Below, one piece after another: positions 1 to 5,804 of a DNA stretch of 10,247 nt. The notes under the pieces are model-generated. The model was not told the origin of the DNA. It did not search any database and was given only the letters and a program-made list of their open reading frames with translations. The stretch's first letter is position 1. Each line of letters begins with the position of its first letter. The position numbers and the translations under genes were made by a program. Origin of the DNA: Microcaldota archaeon (lineage in GTDB: Archaea; Micrarchaeota; Micrarchaeia; Micrarchaeales; CABMGC01). Location of the stretch: positions 1-10,247 of the forward strand of contig JAKBRL010000029.1 of assembly GCA_021845465.1 (NCBI GenBank). The letters run 5' to 3'.

Positions 1-425
1 TCCTCAGGCAGCTCGATAGGCTTCAGGAAAGTGGCGGAGTAATAGTGGTAGGCACAACAAACAGGCCGGAAGCCATGGATCCCGCAATGATACGTCCGGG
101 CAGATTCGACAAATTGATATTTGTAGGCCCTCCGGAAAAAGAAGACAGGGTCAAAATGTTTCAGAAGAATCTGGATAATGCACCGCTCTCAGACATAGAT
201 TTTGATAAAATATCCGGGGAAACTAACAACTATACGGGAGCAGACATAGCAAACATATGCCGGGAAGCTAAGATTAATGCTCTTGAAGAACGTATAAAAT
301 CAGGCAGTACAAAAAGGATAACCACTGAAGATCTGCTAGATATAATAAAGAAGACAAGACCATCTGCTCCGGAAAGAAGCCTTGGAAAGTTTGAGTCATT
401 TATGTATCTTCACGGAAGAGCCTAG
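1..425 (+). CDS. AAA ATPase, Cdc48/VAT type, C-terminal part (5' end outside window)
   Basis: The frame is open from base 3 to the TAG at 423-425, so the true start lies upstream and the GTG at 45 is only an internal valine. The fragment is about 140 aa. It carries the second region of homology of an AAA module: sensor 1 in VVGTTNRP, then DPAMIRPGRFD with the arginine-finger residues. The small helical lid follows, with the YTGADIANICREA sensor-2 region. A charged helix and the segment PSAPERSLGKFESF resemble the usual end of the Cdc48 D2 domain. Such proteins are hexameric unfoldases that extract or remodel proteins using ATP. Walker A and B lie outside the window, so the number of AAA domains and any N-domain cannot be judged. 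A proteasome-activating or FtsH-like role is less likely because no peptidase domain or HbYX tail is present. Confidence 0.85.
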   Translation, partial: LRQLDRLQESGGVIVVGTTNRPEAMDPAMIRPGRFDKLIFVGPPEKEDRVKMFQKNLDNAPLSDIDFDKISGETNNYTGADIANICREAKINALEERIKSGSTKRITTEDLLDIIKKTRPSAPERSLGKFESFMYLHGRA

Positions 426-572
426 ATCCAGACAGATCTCTTCGGCTTGATCAGGTTCTATAACTTATCATGCGGCGCATTATTATGAATTCAGAGATGA
501 AGTAGAGCACCATCTTCCTGATTGGTCTTGGACTAACTAACATAAATGGAAATAGATATGATATCCAGGCAT

Positions 573-1337
573 CTATCTCCAGAATTTGATATATGTATAC
601 ACTATCGCAAGCGCTATTCCTAGAAGCAATAAGAGATATATTGTATTATAATCGTGGTAATAAATATTGGAGAAATAGCCTGTTACCTCGCTTTGGAGAG
701 ATTCCTTAGATGTGAAAGAAAAGGAGAACTGAGAGAGGGGTTCCTGCGAATACCATGAAAAAGAGGTAAAGTTCTTATAATCTCCGAGGAATGAGGGTGC
801 AGGAGAGTCTGGAAGAGGGTATACCTTAACGAGTTCAGAACCTGCAGGTATTATTATATTGAAACGGTAATTAGGAGGCAATGCCTGTCCATTTATGGTA
901 TACTCGAAATTCAATACGCTGTTGTTGAATGTATATTCGAACTCTCTTGGCGCTATATTCTTCATATCTGTAACGTTATTGACGTAATAGCTCATGGTAA
1001 GTATTGCCTGGCCGCCATAAGGCTCAAGTATGAGCGGGCCGGGAAGGAAGGTAAAATCATAAGTGCTTCTCTTATAATTTATTATATTCTGAACAAGATT
1101 CGTAGCATATAATGTTTTCTGCCAGTCATTCAGAGTAAGGCCTATGGCGTTGCGATTCTTGGTATATTGGGATACAGAACTGTTGCTAACATAAACATCG
1201 AATGTCTCAACAACATGTGCGCTTGTGTTGCTATTGAGCACAACTGTGGTGTTGACAAAAGTAATATTATAATAGGCCTTTACATTTCCCAGCAGAACCA
1301 GCAGGAAAAGGCCCATCACAAGATACCCTACTCTCAT
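573..1337 (-). CDS. Secreted, C-terminally membrane-anchored glycoprotein of unknown family
   Basis: The product is 254 aa. I chose ATG at 1337 over the TTG three bases upstream. Residues 1-20 form a signal peptide (MRVGYLVMGLFLLVLLG, probable cut after VKA). Residues about 233-250 form a membrane segment (YLLLLLGIALAIVYTYI) ending in the basic tail KFWR. The roughly 210-residue part between is predicted extracellular and beta-rich, and carries at least seven N-glycosylation sequons (for example NIT, NTT, NTS, NSS, NVT, NNS, NFT). The topology is therefore signal peptide, ectodomain, membrane stalk, short cytoplasmic tail, as in cell-surface proteins. I do not recognise the family and see no catalytic motif. 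It faces away from the AAA gene, and a TATA-like element precedes it. Confidence 0.75.
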   Translation of the reverse strand: MRVGYLVMGLFLLVLLGNVKAYYNITFVNTTVVLNSNTSAHVVETFDVYVSNSSVSQYTKNRNAIGLTLNDWQKTLYATNLVQNIINYKRSTYDFTFLPGPLILEPYGGQAILTMSYYVNNVTDMKNIAPREFEYTFNNSVLNFEYTINGQALPPNYRFNIIIPAGSELVKVYPLPDSPAPSFLGDYKNFTSFSWYSQEPLSQFSFSFTSKESLQSEVTGYFSNIYYHDYNTIYLLLLLGIALAIVYTYIKFWR

Positions 1338-1370
1338 CAAACCACTTCAATCGTTATTCTAACAGTTTAC

Positions 1371-1388
1371 ATTATTATATATTTTTGC
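1371..1388 (-). promoter_or_regulatory. TATA-type promoter of the surface glycoprotein gene
   Basis: On the minus strand the sequence reads GCAAAAATATATAATAAT, centred about 42 nt before the ATG at 1337. That predicts a transcript with a leader of roughly 15 nt. AGTGGT lies just before the start and could be a weak ribosome-binding site. Confidence 0.4.
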
Positions 1389-1558
1389 TTTGTCTGCCTG
1401 CTGTTGCATAATCCGGAAAGATTCCAAAACAGGTATTTTATGACGTTTTTTCCAGATTTGCATATCCCACAAAATGCTGAGATTATGAAATCAGGCCATG
1501 CTTTACAAATTATTGAAAAGCTCTTCCAGATTCATGTAGAATGAGCACATTAAGATAT

Positions 1559-1630
1559 AGCCCTGCCCAGATTCGAACTGGGGTTACCGGGTTCAGAGCC
1601 CGATGTCCTTGACCACTAGACTACAGGGCT
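1559..1630 (-). tRNA. tRNA-Gln, anticodon CTG
   Basis: The minus strand folds into a complete 72-nt cloverleaf. The acceptor AGCCCTG pairs with CAGGGCT over all 7 bp, with A1-U72. The D-arm is GTCT...GGAC with a GG in its loop. The anticodon stem TCGGG/CCCGG closes the 7-nt loop CT-CTG-AA. The variable loop is TAAC, and the T-arm is CCCAG-TTCGAAT-CTGGG. The anticodon CTG reads the glutamine codon CAG. There is no intron, and CCA is not encoded (the next bases are ATA), so CCA must be added enzymatically. Many archaea charge this tRNA with glutamate first and amidate it with GatDE; an A1-U72 pair would be compatible with that route. Confidence 0.95.
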
Positions 1631-1659
1631 ACAGTCTTCCTTTTATATCTTATCAAAGC

Positions 1660-1670
1660 AATTTATAATC
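1660..1670. promoter_or_regulatory. Possible shared divergent TATA element (tRNA-Gln and peptidase gene)
   Basis: AATTTATAATC is nearly symmetric and reads as a TATA box on both strands. On the plus strand its centre is about 35 nt before ATG 1701 and 30 nt before GTG 1695, the spacing for a leaderless or very short-leader transcript. On the minus strand its centre is about 35 nt before the first base of the tRNA. A second TATA-like run on the minus strand (1641-1650) is too close to the tRNA to position its start. Confidence 0.4.
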
Positions 1671-1700
1671 GTTTCTGAAAAAATATAAGCTAGTGTGACA

Positions 1701-2420
1701 ATGTATAGGATGGCACCTTCCAATCAAGAACTGCAGGACATGATAATAGCAGATGTGGCTTTGTCGGTTGCATTTAGCATATTGCTGAGTGCTGGAAATA
1801 CGGCAAAACTCTCCTTTTGCGGTTTATCTTCAGGTGTTTTTGGGGCATTCTGCAGCAATCCGTTTCTCTTTTATCTTCCCATATCATTTGTAGCGGTCAG
1901 TTTCTCATTCATCCTTCACGAATACATGCATAAGAGAGTAGCCCAGCATTATGGTGCGATAGCTGCATTTAAGAGGTCAGACATGGGAATAGTAATCGCA
2001 CTGGTTACATCTTTTCTGGGATTTCTCATGGCACTTCCTGGAGCTACAATGATATACACAGACAGGTTTACCAAGCGCCAGGACGGAATCACTTCCGTAG
2101 CAGGACCTCTTACTAACTTTGCAGTATTTATTGTATTTTATATAGGAATGTTTGTCTTTCAGCAAGGATATATGAATCTGCTAATGGGAACTACGGCATT
2201 CATAGCACTATGGCTTGCATTTGTAAACATGCTGCCAATACCTCCGTTAGACGGAAGTAAAGTGCTTAGATGGAACAAGCCGGCTTACTTTATCATAATA
2301 ATTACAGTGTTTGCACTCTTGATACTTCTTGAAGGTCTGGCAATACTCCCAAGCATAGCAATAGTCTTTGTACTATCAGTGATTATGTCACTTTTCTCCA
2401 GCAGGATACTATTTTTCTAA
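1701..2420 (+). CDS. Site-2-protease-like intramembrane zinc metallopeptidase (family M50)
   Basis: The 239-aa product is almost entirely hydrophobic, with about six to seven predicted membrane segments. The zinc-binding and catalytic motif HEYMH (HExxH) is at residues 73-77 inside a membrane helix. The conserved GPLTN follows at about 135-139. The second active-site motif, NMLPIPPLDG at 176-185, supplies the third zinc ligand, an aspartate. This is the full motif set and order of archaeal S2P-type proteases, and no PDZ domain is present. The family cleaves membrane-embedded substrates, often anti-sigma or other anchored regulators; the substrate here is unknown. ATG 1701 is preferred; GTG at 1695 would add two residues. 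The stop overlaps the convergent gene by 4 bases. Confidence 0.88.
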   Translation: MYRMAPSNQELQDMIIADVALSVAFSILLSAGNTAKLSFCGLSSGVFGAFCSNPFLFYLPISFVAVSFSFILHEYMHKRVAQHYGAIAAFKRSDMGIVIALVTSFLGFLMALPGATMIYTDRFTKRQDGITSVAGPLTNFAVFIVFYIGMFVFQQGYMNLLMGTTAFIALWLAFVNMLPIPPLDGSKVLRWNKPAYFIIIITVFALLILLEGLAILPSIAIVFVLSVIMSLFSSRILFF

Positions 2421-2818
2421 TGCCTAATATGCACTCCGCTCAGATCCGGCAATGCATTACCCAGAGCAGAAGAAATGCTTACTTCAGGTCTTCTCTCGCT
2501 CCAGTTTACTATTGTAATATCAATCCTGGCTATTTTTTTTCTATTGTTTCTGATTATTGATATCTCAGTATGTCTGTCAGCAAACGCCTTATGCTCCAGC
2601 CAGTCCGCAATTCTCTCTCTATGTTCATTACCAAAATAGTCATTATCTCTTACTGCACCATCCCTCACTACGAAGGCGAAATGAATCGAATCGGCTCCTT
2701 TTCTTATAATAAGAAATTTGCTATTGCCTCGTACTACTCTCATTACTTCCTCATGCGTTTCGAGGTTTCTAACAAACAGGCTTCTTTCGGTCTTGTGGGT
2801 TTCATGGTGTTTTTCCAT
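2417..2818 (-). CDS. Uncharacterised 133-aa soluble protein
   Basis: This is a highly charged soluble protein with no signal peptide, no membrane segment and no motif I recognise. Histidines cluster at the N-terminus (MEKHHETHKTER). The middle alternates hydrophobic strands (KFLIIRKGADSIHFAFVVRDG, split at the GAD turn) with a helix (HRERIADWLEHKAF), suggesting a small alpha/beta fold. It ends tail-to-tail with the M50 peptidase, overlapping by 4 bases. ATG 2818 is chosen because a TATA-like ATTTAAATC lies about 30 nt upstream, consistent with leaderless transcription. The opposite-strand frame at 2570-2833 is less protein-like. Treat as a hypothetical but probably real gene. Confidence 0.6.
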   Translation of the reverse strand: MEKHHETHKTERSLFVRNLETHEEVMRVVRGNSKFLIIRKGADSIHFAFVVRDGAVRDNDYFGNEHRERIADWLEHKAFADRHTEISIIRNNRKKIARIDITIVNWSERRPEVSISSALGNALPDLSGVHIRH

Positions 2819-2842
2819 TCAATCATAAGATGATTTCTGTTT

Positions 2843-2855
2843 AAGATTTAAATTC
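2843..2855 (-). promoter_or_regulatory. TATA-like element of the 133-aa gene
   Basis: The minus strand reads GAATTTAAATCTT, centred about 30 nt before ATG 2818. This is the distance expected for an archaeal promoter giving a transcript that starts at or near the start codon. Confidence 0.35.
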
Positions 2856-2916
2856 ATGTTCTACAAATTCTAGTTTAGTCTTATAACAAGCAGATGATTA
2901 TTATAATTATGATAAA

Positions 2917-2935
2917 ATATTAGAATTACTAATAT
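2917..2935. repeat. Palindromic element, copy A
   Basis: ATATTAG-AATTA-CTAATAT is a perfect inverted repeat with 7-bp arms and a 5-bp centre. It is the most symmetric of five related 19-bp elements in this region and lies about 105 bp upstream of the gene starting at 3041. Confidence 0.6.
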
Positions 2936-2965
2936 CATGTTAGTATAAATATGTGGGATTGGATT

Positions 2966-2984
2966 CTTTTAGATATTCTATTAT
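2966..2984. repeat. Palindromic element, copy B
   Basis: CTTTTAG-ATATT-CTATTAT matches the core TTAGAWWTWCTA of the five-copy family. It lies about 30 bp upstream of the TATA box of the gene at 3041, a position where an activator or repressor could act. Confidence 0.55.
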
Positions 2985-3010
2985 TATTTTAGAGAGATAT
3001 ACCATAATGG

Positions 3011-3025
3011 CTATATATCTGTAAA
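3011..3025 (+). promoter_or_regulatory. TATA box of the 263-aa membrane protein gene
   Basis: CTATATATCTGTAAA is centred about 26 nt before ATG 3041, predicting a leaderless mRNA. The part TATATCTGTAAA (3014-3025) matches the promoter of the 83-aa gene (TATATCTATAAA, 4573-4584) at 11 of 12 positions. Confidence 0.6.
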
Positions 3026-3040
3026 TTCAGATGTAATGTC

Positions 3041-3832
3041 ATGGAAACTAAACTAAGAGAGAGTTCAGAAGAAAAGCGTTCGAGTATAGGCTTAATACTT
3101 AGGACTACTGCATTATCTGTTGCAGTGGCCGGAAGTATAGCTTTACTGCCTTCTACACTTAGCGTGATAGGCAATACCGGAATCTACGAAGAATCTTTGA
3201 AATCAAATACTGTTAGACAAGACAATTCCACTAATGTGCAACAGAAGAGTAACGGACATCTGAAACACACCCATATGAAAGCGACAGTCAAGGTAGACCG
3301 ATCAGAGACTGTCACGATGAGCCCAGATCATAGAAAGATCACATACACTTTTAAAGTTGATAACAAGAATGTGGCCCACCTGCTTACAGCGACTTCCAAG
3401 GGAAAATTGCCTGGGGAATATTATAGGTCTGAGATATACTTCGACCTTTCCATTGGAGTAGTTAATCTGGACATCTACAATGAAGCTGCCAGAGATTCTG
3501 TTGCATCTGGTATGTTCTTTATAGATACAATAGCTAAAAGAGGAGACAAGGTGACTCTTGAGATAGCTTATTCAAACACAGGGGAAAAGAACGCGGTGGA
3601 GATGGATATACTCAATAATACTAAAAAGACAACTGCATATACTACAGGGCCGATTTCATTGCCGATAGGAAGCAGCTTTGAGGCATTTACAGCTGAAAAG
3701 ATGATAATAAAGAAAGCGCCTGAGACCGAGCCACAAGCGCCCAAGGAGAAAAAAGTCCATCCGAATACCCCTATAGACCCACATAAGGAAGCGGAGCTGC
3801 ATAGCTATCTCTTAGCAATGGTAAAGGATTGA
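3041..3832 (+). CDS. Membrane-anchored extracellular protein of unknown function (263 aa)
   Basis: A short charged cytoplasmic N-terminus (METKLRESSEEKRSS) leads into one hydrophobic helix at about residues 16-44. This could be a signal anchor or a cleavable signal. Residues about 80-225 look like a beta-rich globular domain (for example KITYTFKVDNKN, GDKVTLEIAYSNTG). The C-terminal 40 residues are rich in Pro, Lys and Glu (KAPETEPQAPKEKKVHP), as in a flexible linker, and the protein ends in a short helix. I recognise no family and see no cysteines or enzyme motif. The gene stands alone with its own TATA box and two palindromic elements upstream, and a hairpin directly follows the stop. Its promoter resembles that of the 83-aa membrane protein gene at 4606, so the two may be co-regulated (inference). 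Confidence 0.75.
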   Translation: METKLRESSEEKRSSIGLILRTTALSVAVAGSIALLPSTLSVIGNTGIYEESLKSNTVRQDNSTNVQQKSNGHLKHTHMKATVKVDRSETVTMSPDHRKITYTFKVDNKNVAHLLTATSKGKLPGEYYRSEIYFDLSIGVVNLDIYNEAARDSVASGMFFIDTIAKRGDKVTLEIAYSNTGEKNAVEMDILNNTKKTTAYTTGPISLPIGSSFEAFTAEKMIIKKAPETEPQAPKEKKVHPNTPIDPHKEAELHSYLLAMVKD

Positions 3833-3890
3833 AATTTCATGATTATGAAATTAGGATTTGTTGGCATTTGTTTTAATCCGTTTTCATTTT
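3833..3890 (+). terminator. Hairpin plus T-rich tract after the 263-aa gene
   Basis: AATTTCAT-GATT-ATGAAATT (3833-3852) is a perfect 8-bp stem beginning at the stop codon. T-rich runs follow (TTTTAATCCGTTTTCATTTTT, read with a CCG break, 3870-3890). Archaeal termination mainly needs oligo-T, so the T tracts are the stronger evidence. Confidence 0.5.
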
Positions 3891-4055
3891 TATGATATGA
3901 AAGTAGATTTGGAAAAAGTATCTCATTTCAAATTAATGAGAATTAACTGGCTATTGTGAAGCCATCCCTATTATTTAAGAAAGGAGATATTTTTTCAGGC
4001 ATTTATTCACAAGGGCCTTTTTTGTATCATATCTATGAAAAATGAAAATATCATT

Positions 4056-4160
4056 TCAATAAAATGAAATTACATATGCTTCATTTAAAAGATCATCAGT
4101 TTTAGGCATTATGATAGTTCCGACGACAAAATTACCGCCTAATTTTAGCTTCAAGCTCAT
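4056..4160 (-). CDS. Possible 34-aa small protein
   Basis: The frame reads MSLKLKLGGNFVVGTIIM and continues to a TGA at 4058-4056. GGTGA, the standard archaeal Shine-Dalgarno core, is 5 nt before the ATG. A good TATA sequence (ATATAAATTA on the minus strand, about 4176-4186) lies 20-26 nt before the ATG. That spacing would put the transcript start near the ATG and leave the GGTGA outside the mRNA, so the two signals do not agree. The product has a basic start and a short hydrophobic stretch. No family is recognised. It could equally be a remnant or the start of a small RNA. Confidence 0.25.
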   Translation of the reverse strand: MSLKLKLGGNFVVGTIIMPKTDDLLNEAYVISFY

Positions 4161-4243
4161 TATTTTCACCATTCGATAATTTATATGGGTAGAAGATCTT
4201 GCAGCCTTGGGCAATTCTGTTCAATCCATGCATTGATAAAATA

Positions 4244-4262
4244 CTATTAGATTTTCTAGTAT
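4244..4262. repeat. Palindromic element, copy C
   Basis: CTATTAG-ATTTT-CTAGTAT is a member of the five-copy family. The outer bases give a further inverted repeat, ATACTA (4241-4246) with TAGTAT (4257-4262). Confidence 0.55.
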
Positions 4263-4286
4263 AATTCATACCAGATTCAATATTTC

Positions 4287-4337
4287 TGGCAACGCAACGC
4301 CTGGAAACCTGGCAGGTTTTTGGTTAAGTTTTTCTAT
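4287..4337 (+). terminator. GC-rich palindrome followed by T runs; terminator-like or end of a small RNA
   Basis: AAACCTG-G-CAGGTTT (4305-4319) is an inverted repeat in a locally GC-rich patch (GGCAACGCAACGCC just upstream), followed by GTTTTTGG and AAGTTTTTCT. No plus-strand gene ends nearby, so if this is a terminator it ends an unannotated transcript. A TATA-like sequence (about 4179-4187) on the plus strand could start one. Confidence 0.3.
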
Positions 4338-4463
4338 AAGTAGCAAGACTCTTATTCTTACGAGAAAATTCAGGATTGGGTTTTTGATCTACAGATGCTT
4401 GCAATTAATAAATTGAAAATAGGCATAATAAAATAGATATAATAATATAGTTTAATATTTATT

Positions 4464-4510
4464 CAGGAAGGAGTATTAGGATATTTAATTCGGTAAGGAG
4501 TACTAGGGTA
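4464..4510 (+). repeat. Two imperfect 27-bp tandem units upstream of the 83-aa gene
   Basis: AAGGAGTATTAGG (4468-4480) and AAGGAGTACTAGG (4495-4507) match at 12 of 13 positions and start 27 bp apart; similarity falls off outside this core. They lie about 100-140 bp before ATG 4606 and could be protein-binding sites. Confidence 0.45.
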
Positions 4511-4530
4511 AAAGTTAACAATTCAAAAAC

Positions 4531-4549
4531 ATATTAGAAATACTAAAAT
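4531..4549. repeat. Palindromic element, copy D
   Basis: ATATTAG-AAATA-CTAAAAT agrees with copy A at 17 of 19 positions. It lies about 25 bp upstream of the TATA box of the 83-aa gene, much like copy B relative to the gene at 3041. Confidence 0.6.
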
Positions 4550-4570
4550 ACTATTATCTTTGGCAAAATA

Positions 4571-4584
4571 TTTATATCTATAAA
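4571..4584 (+). promoter_or_regulatory. TATA box of the 83-aa membrane protein gene
   Basis: TTTATATCTATAAA lies 22-35 nt before ATG 4606, predicting a leader of a few bases at most. It is nearly identical to the TATA region of the gene at 3041. Confidence 0.6.
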
Positions 4585-4605
4585 GAGAAATCACTCTCTG
4601 ATAGT

Positions 4606-4857
4606 ATGGATAAACATATTGGGAGGAGGGAAATTAGGGGTTCAAGCTGGAAGTTGCCTATAGCCTTAGCTGCAGCTGTTGTTGCGACAGAGCTACTTGC
4701 CATGGATGTAGCATATGAAAGAGGGCGTTACATGAGAACAGTAAAAAATGATCCTGTTGTACATCTCCTGAATAAAAAATGTGATCCGGGCCTTTTAGAC
4801 CTAAAGGAGGCGGATCTCTTGATTAAAGGATGCAGGGACGCTGTCCGGAAGGAATAG
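4606..4857 (+). CDS. Small single-span membrane protein of unknown function (83 aa)
   Basis: A basic N-terminus (MDKHIGRREIRGSSWK) precedes one membrane segment at about residues 17-34 (LPIALAAAVVATELLAMD). A charged C-terminal domain with two cysteines (C59, C76) follows; the pattern suggests the C-terminus is outside if the positive-inside rule holds. No homologue is recognised. The gene has its own promoter. Bases 4654-4764, covering the membrane segment and what follows, are repeated almost exactly at 5850-5960, so the gene has been partly duplicated recently. It resembles the 263-aa protein at 3041 only in general layout (basic start plus one anchor) and in promoter sequence. Confidence 0.65.
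   Translation: MDKHIGRREIRGSSWKLPIALAAAVVATELLAMDVAYERGRYMRTVKNDPVVHLLNKKCDPGLLDLKEADLLIKGCRDAVRKE
4654..4764 (+). repeat. 111-bp direct repeat, first copy
   Basis: Identical to 5850-5960 except at one base (A4761 versus G5957). It lies inside the 83-aa gene. The preceding 12 bases at 4610-4621 are also present before the second copy, but 35 bp of intervening sequence is missing there. Confidence 0.95.
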
Positions 4858-4875
4858 AATACATAATCTTATAAA

Positions 4876-4894
4876 ATATTAGATTTTCTATTAC
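4876..4894. repeat. Palindromic element, copy E
   Basis: ATATTAG-ATTTT-CTATTAC lies just downstream of the 83-aa gene and at the left edge of the nucleotidyltransferase remnant. It shares ATAAAATATTAGA (4871-4883) exactly with 2912-2924 beside copy A. Confidence 0.55.
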
Positions 4895-4939
4895 TTTTTT
4901 AGAATTGTCTTATTTTCTTCTGATAGACTATCTCATCAC

Positions 4940-5242
4940 TGGACAGTAAGTTTTGATCCTGAAAGCAAAAATGTACTTGGATCTACGATTCGCGACCAAG
5001 AATATCGCAAGAGACCGGCTGACAGGCGCCCTGTTCTTACTGTAACCATGATTCTAGACAGGGAAGTTTTGGCCAATACTGATAGTGATGTAAGTATAGA
5101 TTTTGCTGGATTAGTTCAGCCTTTAGTTGACGCCAGTAAGCTAGGGGTTTATATAAGTCAAACGCGAGCATTATTTGATGTTGGGACTCTTGAGGAATTT
5201 CAGGAGGCAGAGGCGTATTTCAAAAGGTTAAGGCGTGGGTAA
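4940..5242 (+). pseudogene. 5'-truncated sugar nucleotidyltransferase (C-terminal remnant)
   Basis: The frame is open from 4883 to the TAA at 5240-5242, and its first possible start is ATG 5048. Protein-like sequence runs upstream of that ATG without a start codon (FDPESKNVLGSTIRD at about 4952-4996). The end, LFDVGTLEEFQEAEAYFKRL, is the typical C-terminus of NTP_transferase-family enzymes (NDP-sugar pyrophosphorylases), where DVGT is followed by an A-E-Y helix. The N-terminal nucleotide-binding half with the G-G-x-G-x-R loop is absent, so the fragment cannot be a working enzyme. The break probably lies between 4883 and 4950, near palindromic copy E. Its stop is 4 nt before the Nudix start, as in an operon, so an intact ancestor probably encoded both genes together. 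The family assignment rests on the C-terminal motif alone. A translated 64-aa product from 5048 is possible. Confidence 0.55.
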
Positions 5243-5246
5243 TGTA

Positions 5247-5774
5247 ATGGAAAGAATATTGTTTGAGGGTGGGCCAGTAAAAATAGAAGCCGAGGAAGTA
5301 GAGATAAATGGAAATAAACGGGAATTTGTCAGAGTTGTCCAACCTGATTTCGTAGTAATTCTTGCAATATCAGATGGCAATGTCTTCTTGGAAAAGATGT
5401 ACCGACGTGGGATTAAGAAAGATAGTTACGAACTTCCTGCAGGATTTATTGAGGAAGGCGAAAAACCAGAGGATGCAGCAAAAAGGGAACTGGAGGAGGA
5501 AACGGGGTTCAGACCATCTAAAGTCACGTTATTGTTCAAGGCATACCAGGCACCTGCAAGAATATCAAGCCTCATCTATTTCTACTTGGCTGAAGGATTA
5601 GTAAAAGGAGAGAAGCACCTTGACGAAGGAGAACAACTAAACAAGATGAATGCATTCACGGTGAGCCTTGATAAATTTGAATCGATGGTTAAAGACAACA
5701 TAATAGAAGATCAGATGAGTCTTGTTGCATACCTGCATTATAAGAAATACAGTACTTGTTTAACTCTGGCATAA
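5247..5774 (+). CDS. Nudix hydrolase, ADP-ribose pyrophosphatase-like
   Basis: The product is 175 aa. The Nudix box at residues 66-88 is complete: G-x5-E-x7-REL-x-EE-x-GF, reading GFIEEG at the start and RELEEETGF at the end, so the metal-binding glutamates are present. A proline 15 residues after the box (YQAPARISS) fits the ADP-ribose pyrophosphatase subgroup, which splits ADP-ribose or nucleotide sugars into AMP and a sugar phosphate. The N-terminal strands (EFVRVVQPDFVVILAI) match that group. ATG 5247 is preferred; GTG 5235 would overlap the preceding frame. GTGGGT lies just upstream as a possible ribosome-binding site. With its operon partner truncated, it probably relies on read-through or a new promoter. 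The last residues (STCLTLA) may be an altered tail. Exact substrate cannot be read from sequence. Confidence 0.88.
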   Translation: MERILFEGGPVKIEAEEVEINGNKREFVRVVQPDFVVILAISDGNVFLEKMYRRGIKKDSYELPAGFIEEGEKPEDAAKRELEEETGFRPSKVTLLFKAYQAPARISSLIYFYLAEGLVKGEKHLDEGEQLNKMNAFTVSLDKFESMVKDNIIEDQMSLVAYLHYKKYSTCLTLA

Positions 5775-5804
5775 ATTCGAGAGTAACATCTTCCTGAGTT
5801 CTAC

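Larger units (their letters stand above)
3833..4605. other. 773-bp AT-rich stretch without a convincing protein gene
   Basis: The stretch contains several short inverted repeats built from TTTCAT/ATGAAA words (3833-3852, 3882-3902, 3931-3951, 4040-4056, 4053-4070). It also holds a possible 34-aa minus-strand frame (4056-4160) with a TATA box, a GC-rich hairpin followed by T runs (4287-4337), one copy of the palindromic element (4244-4262), two imperfect 27-bp tandem units (4464-4510), and the upstream region of the 83-aa gene (4531-4605). No long frame and no homology signal is visible on either strand. Confidence 0.6.

Noticed and set aside
430..572. C/D box small RNA after the AAA ATPase gene
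   Set aside because: AGATGAAG and CTGA are present, but the second pair of boxes is missing and the C box is degenerate.
1167..1544. Plus-strand open frame of 125 aa
   Set aside because: It overlaps the start of the signal-peptide protein on the other strand and has low-complexity, unprotein-like content (YIIIYFCFVCLLL). No promoter or ribosome-binding site.
2570..2833. Plus-strand open frame of 87 aa
   Set aside because: Antisense to the charged 133-aa minus-strand frame, which has a better composition, a TATA-like element and a tail-to-tail junction with its neighbour.
4132..4233. 33-aa minus-strand frame starting MHGLNRIAQG
   Set aside because: No ribosome-binding site or placed promoter, and it overlaps the slightly better supported frame at 4056-4160.
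2840..4900. CRISPR array from the repeated palindromes
   Set aside because: The copies are degenerate, 19 bp, irregularly spaced, and lie in promoters rather than as a regular repeat-spacer series. No cas genes.
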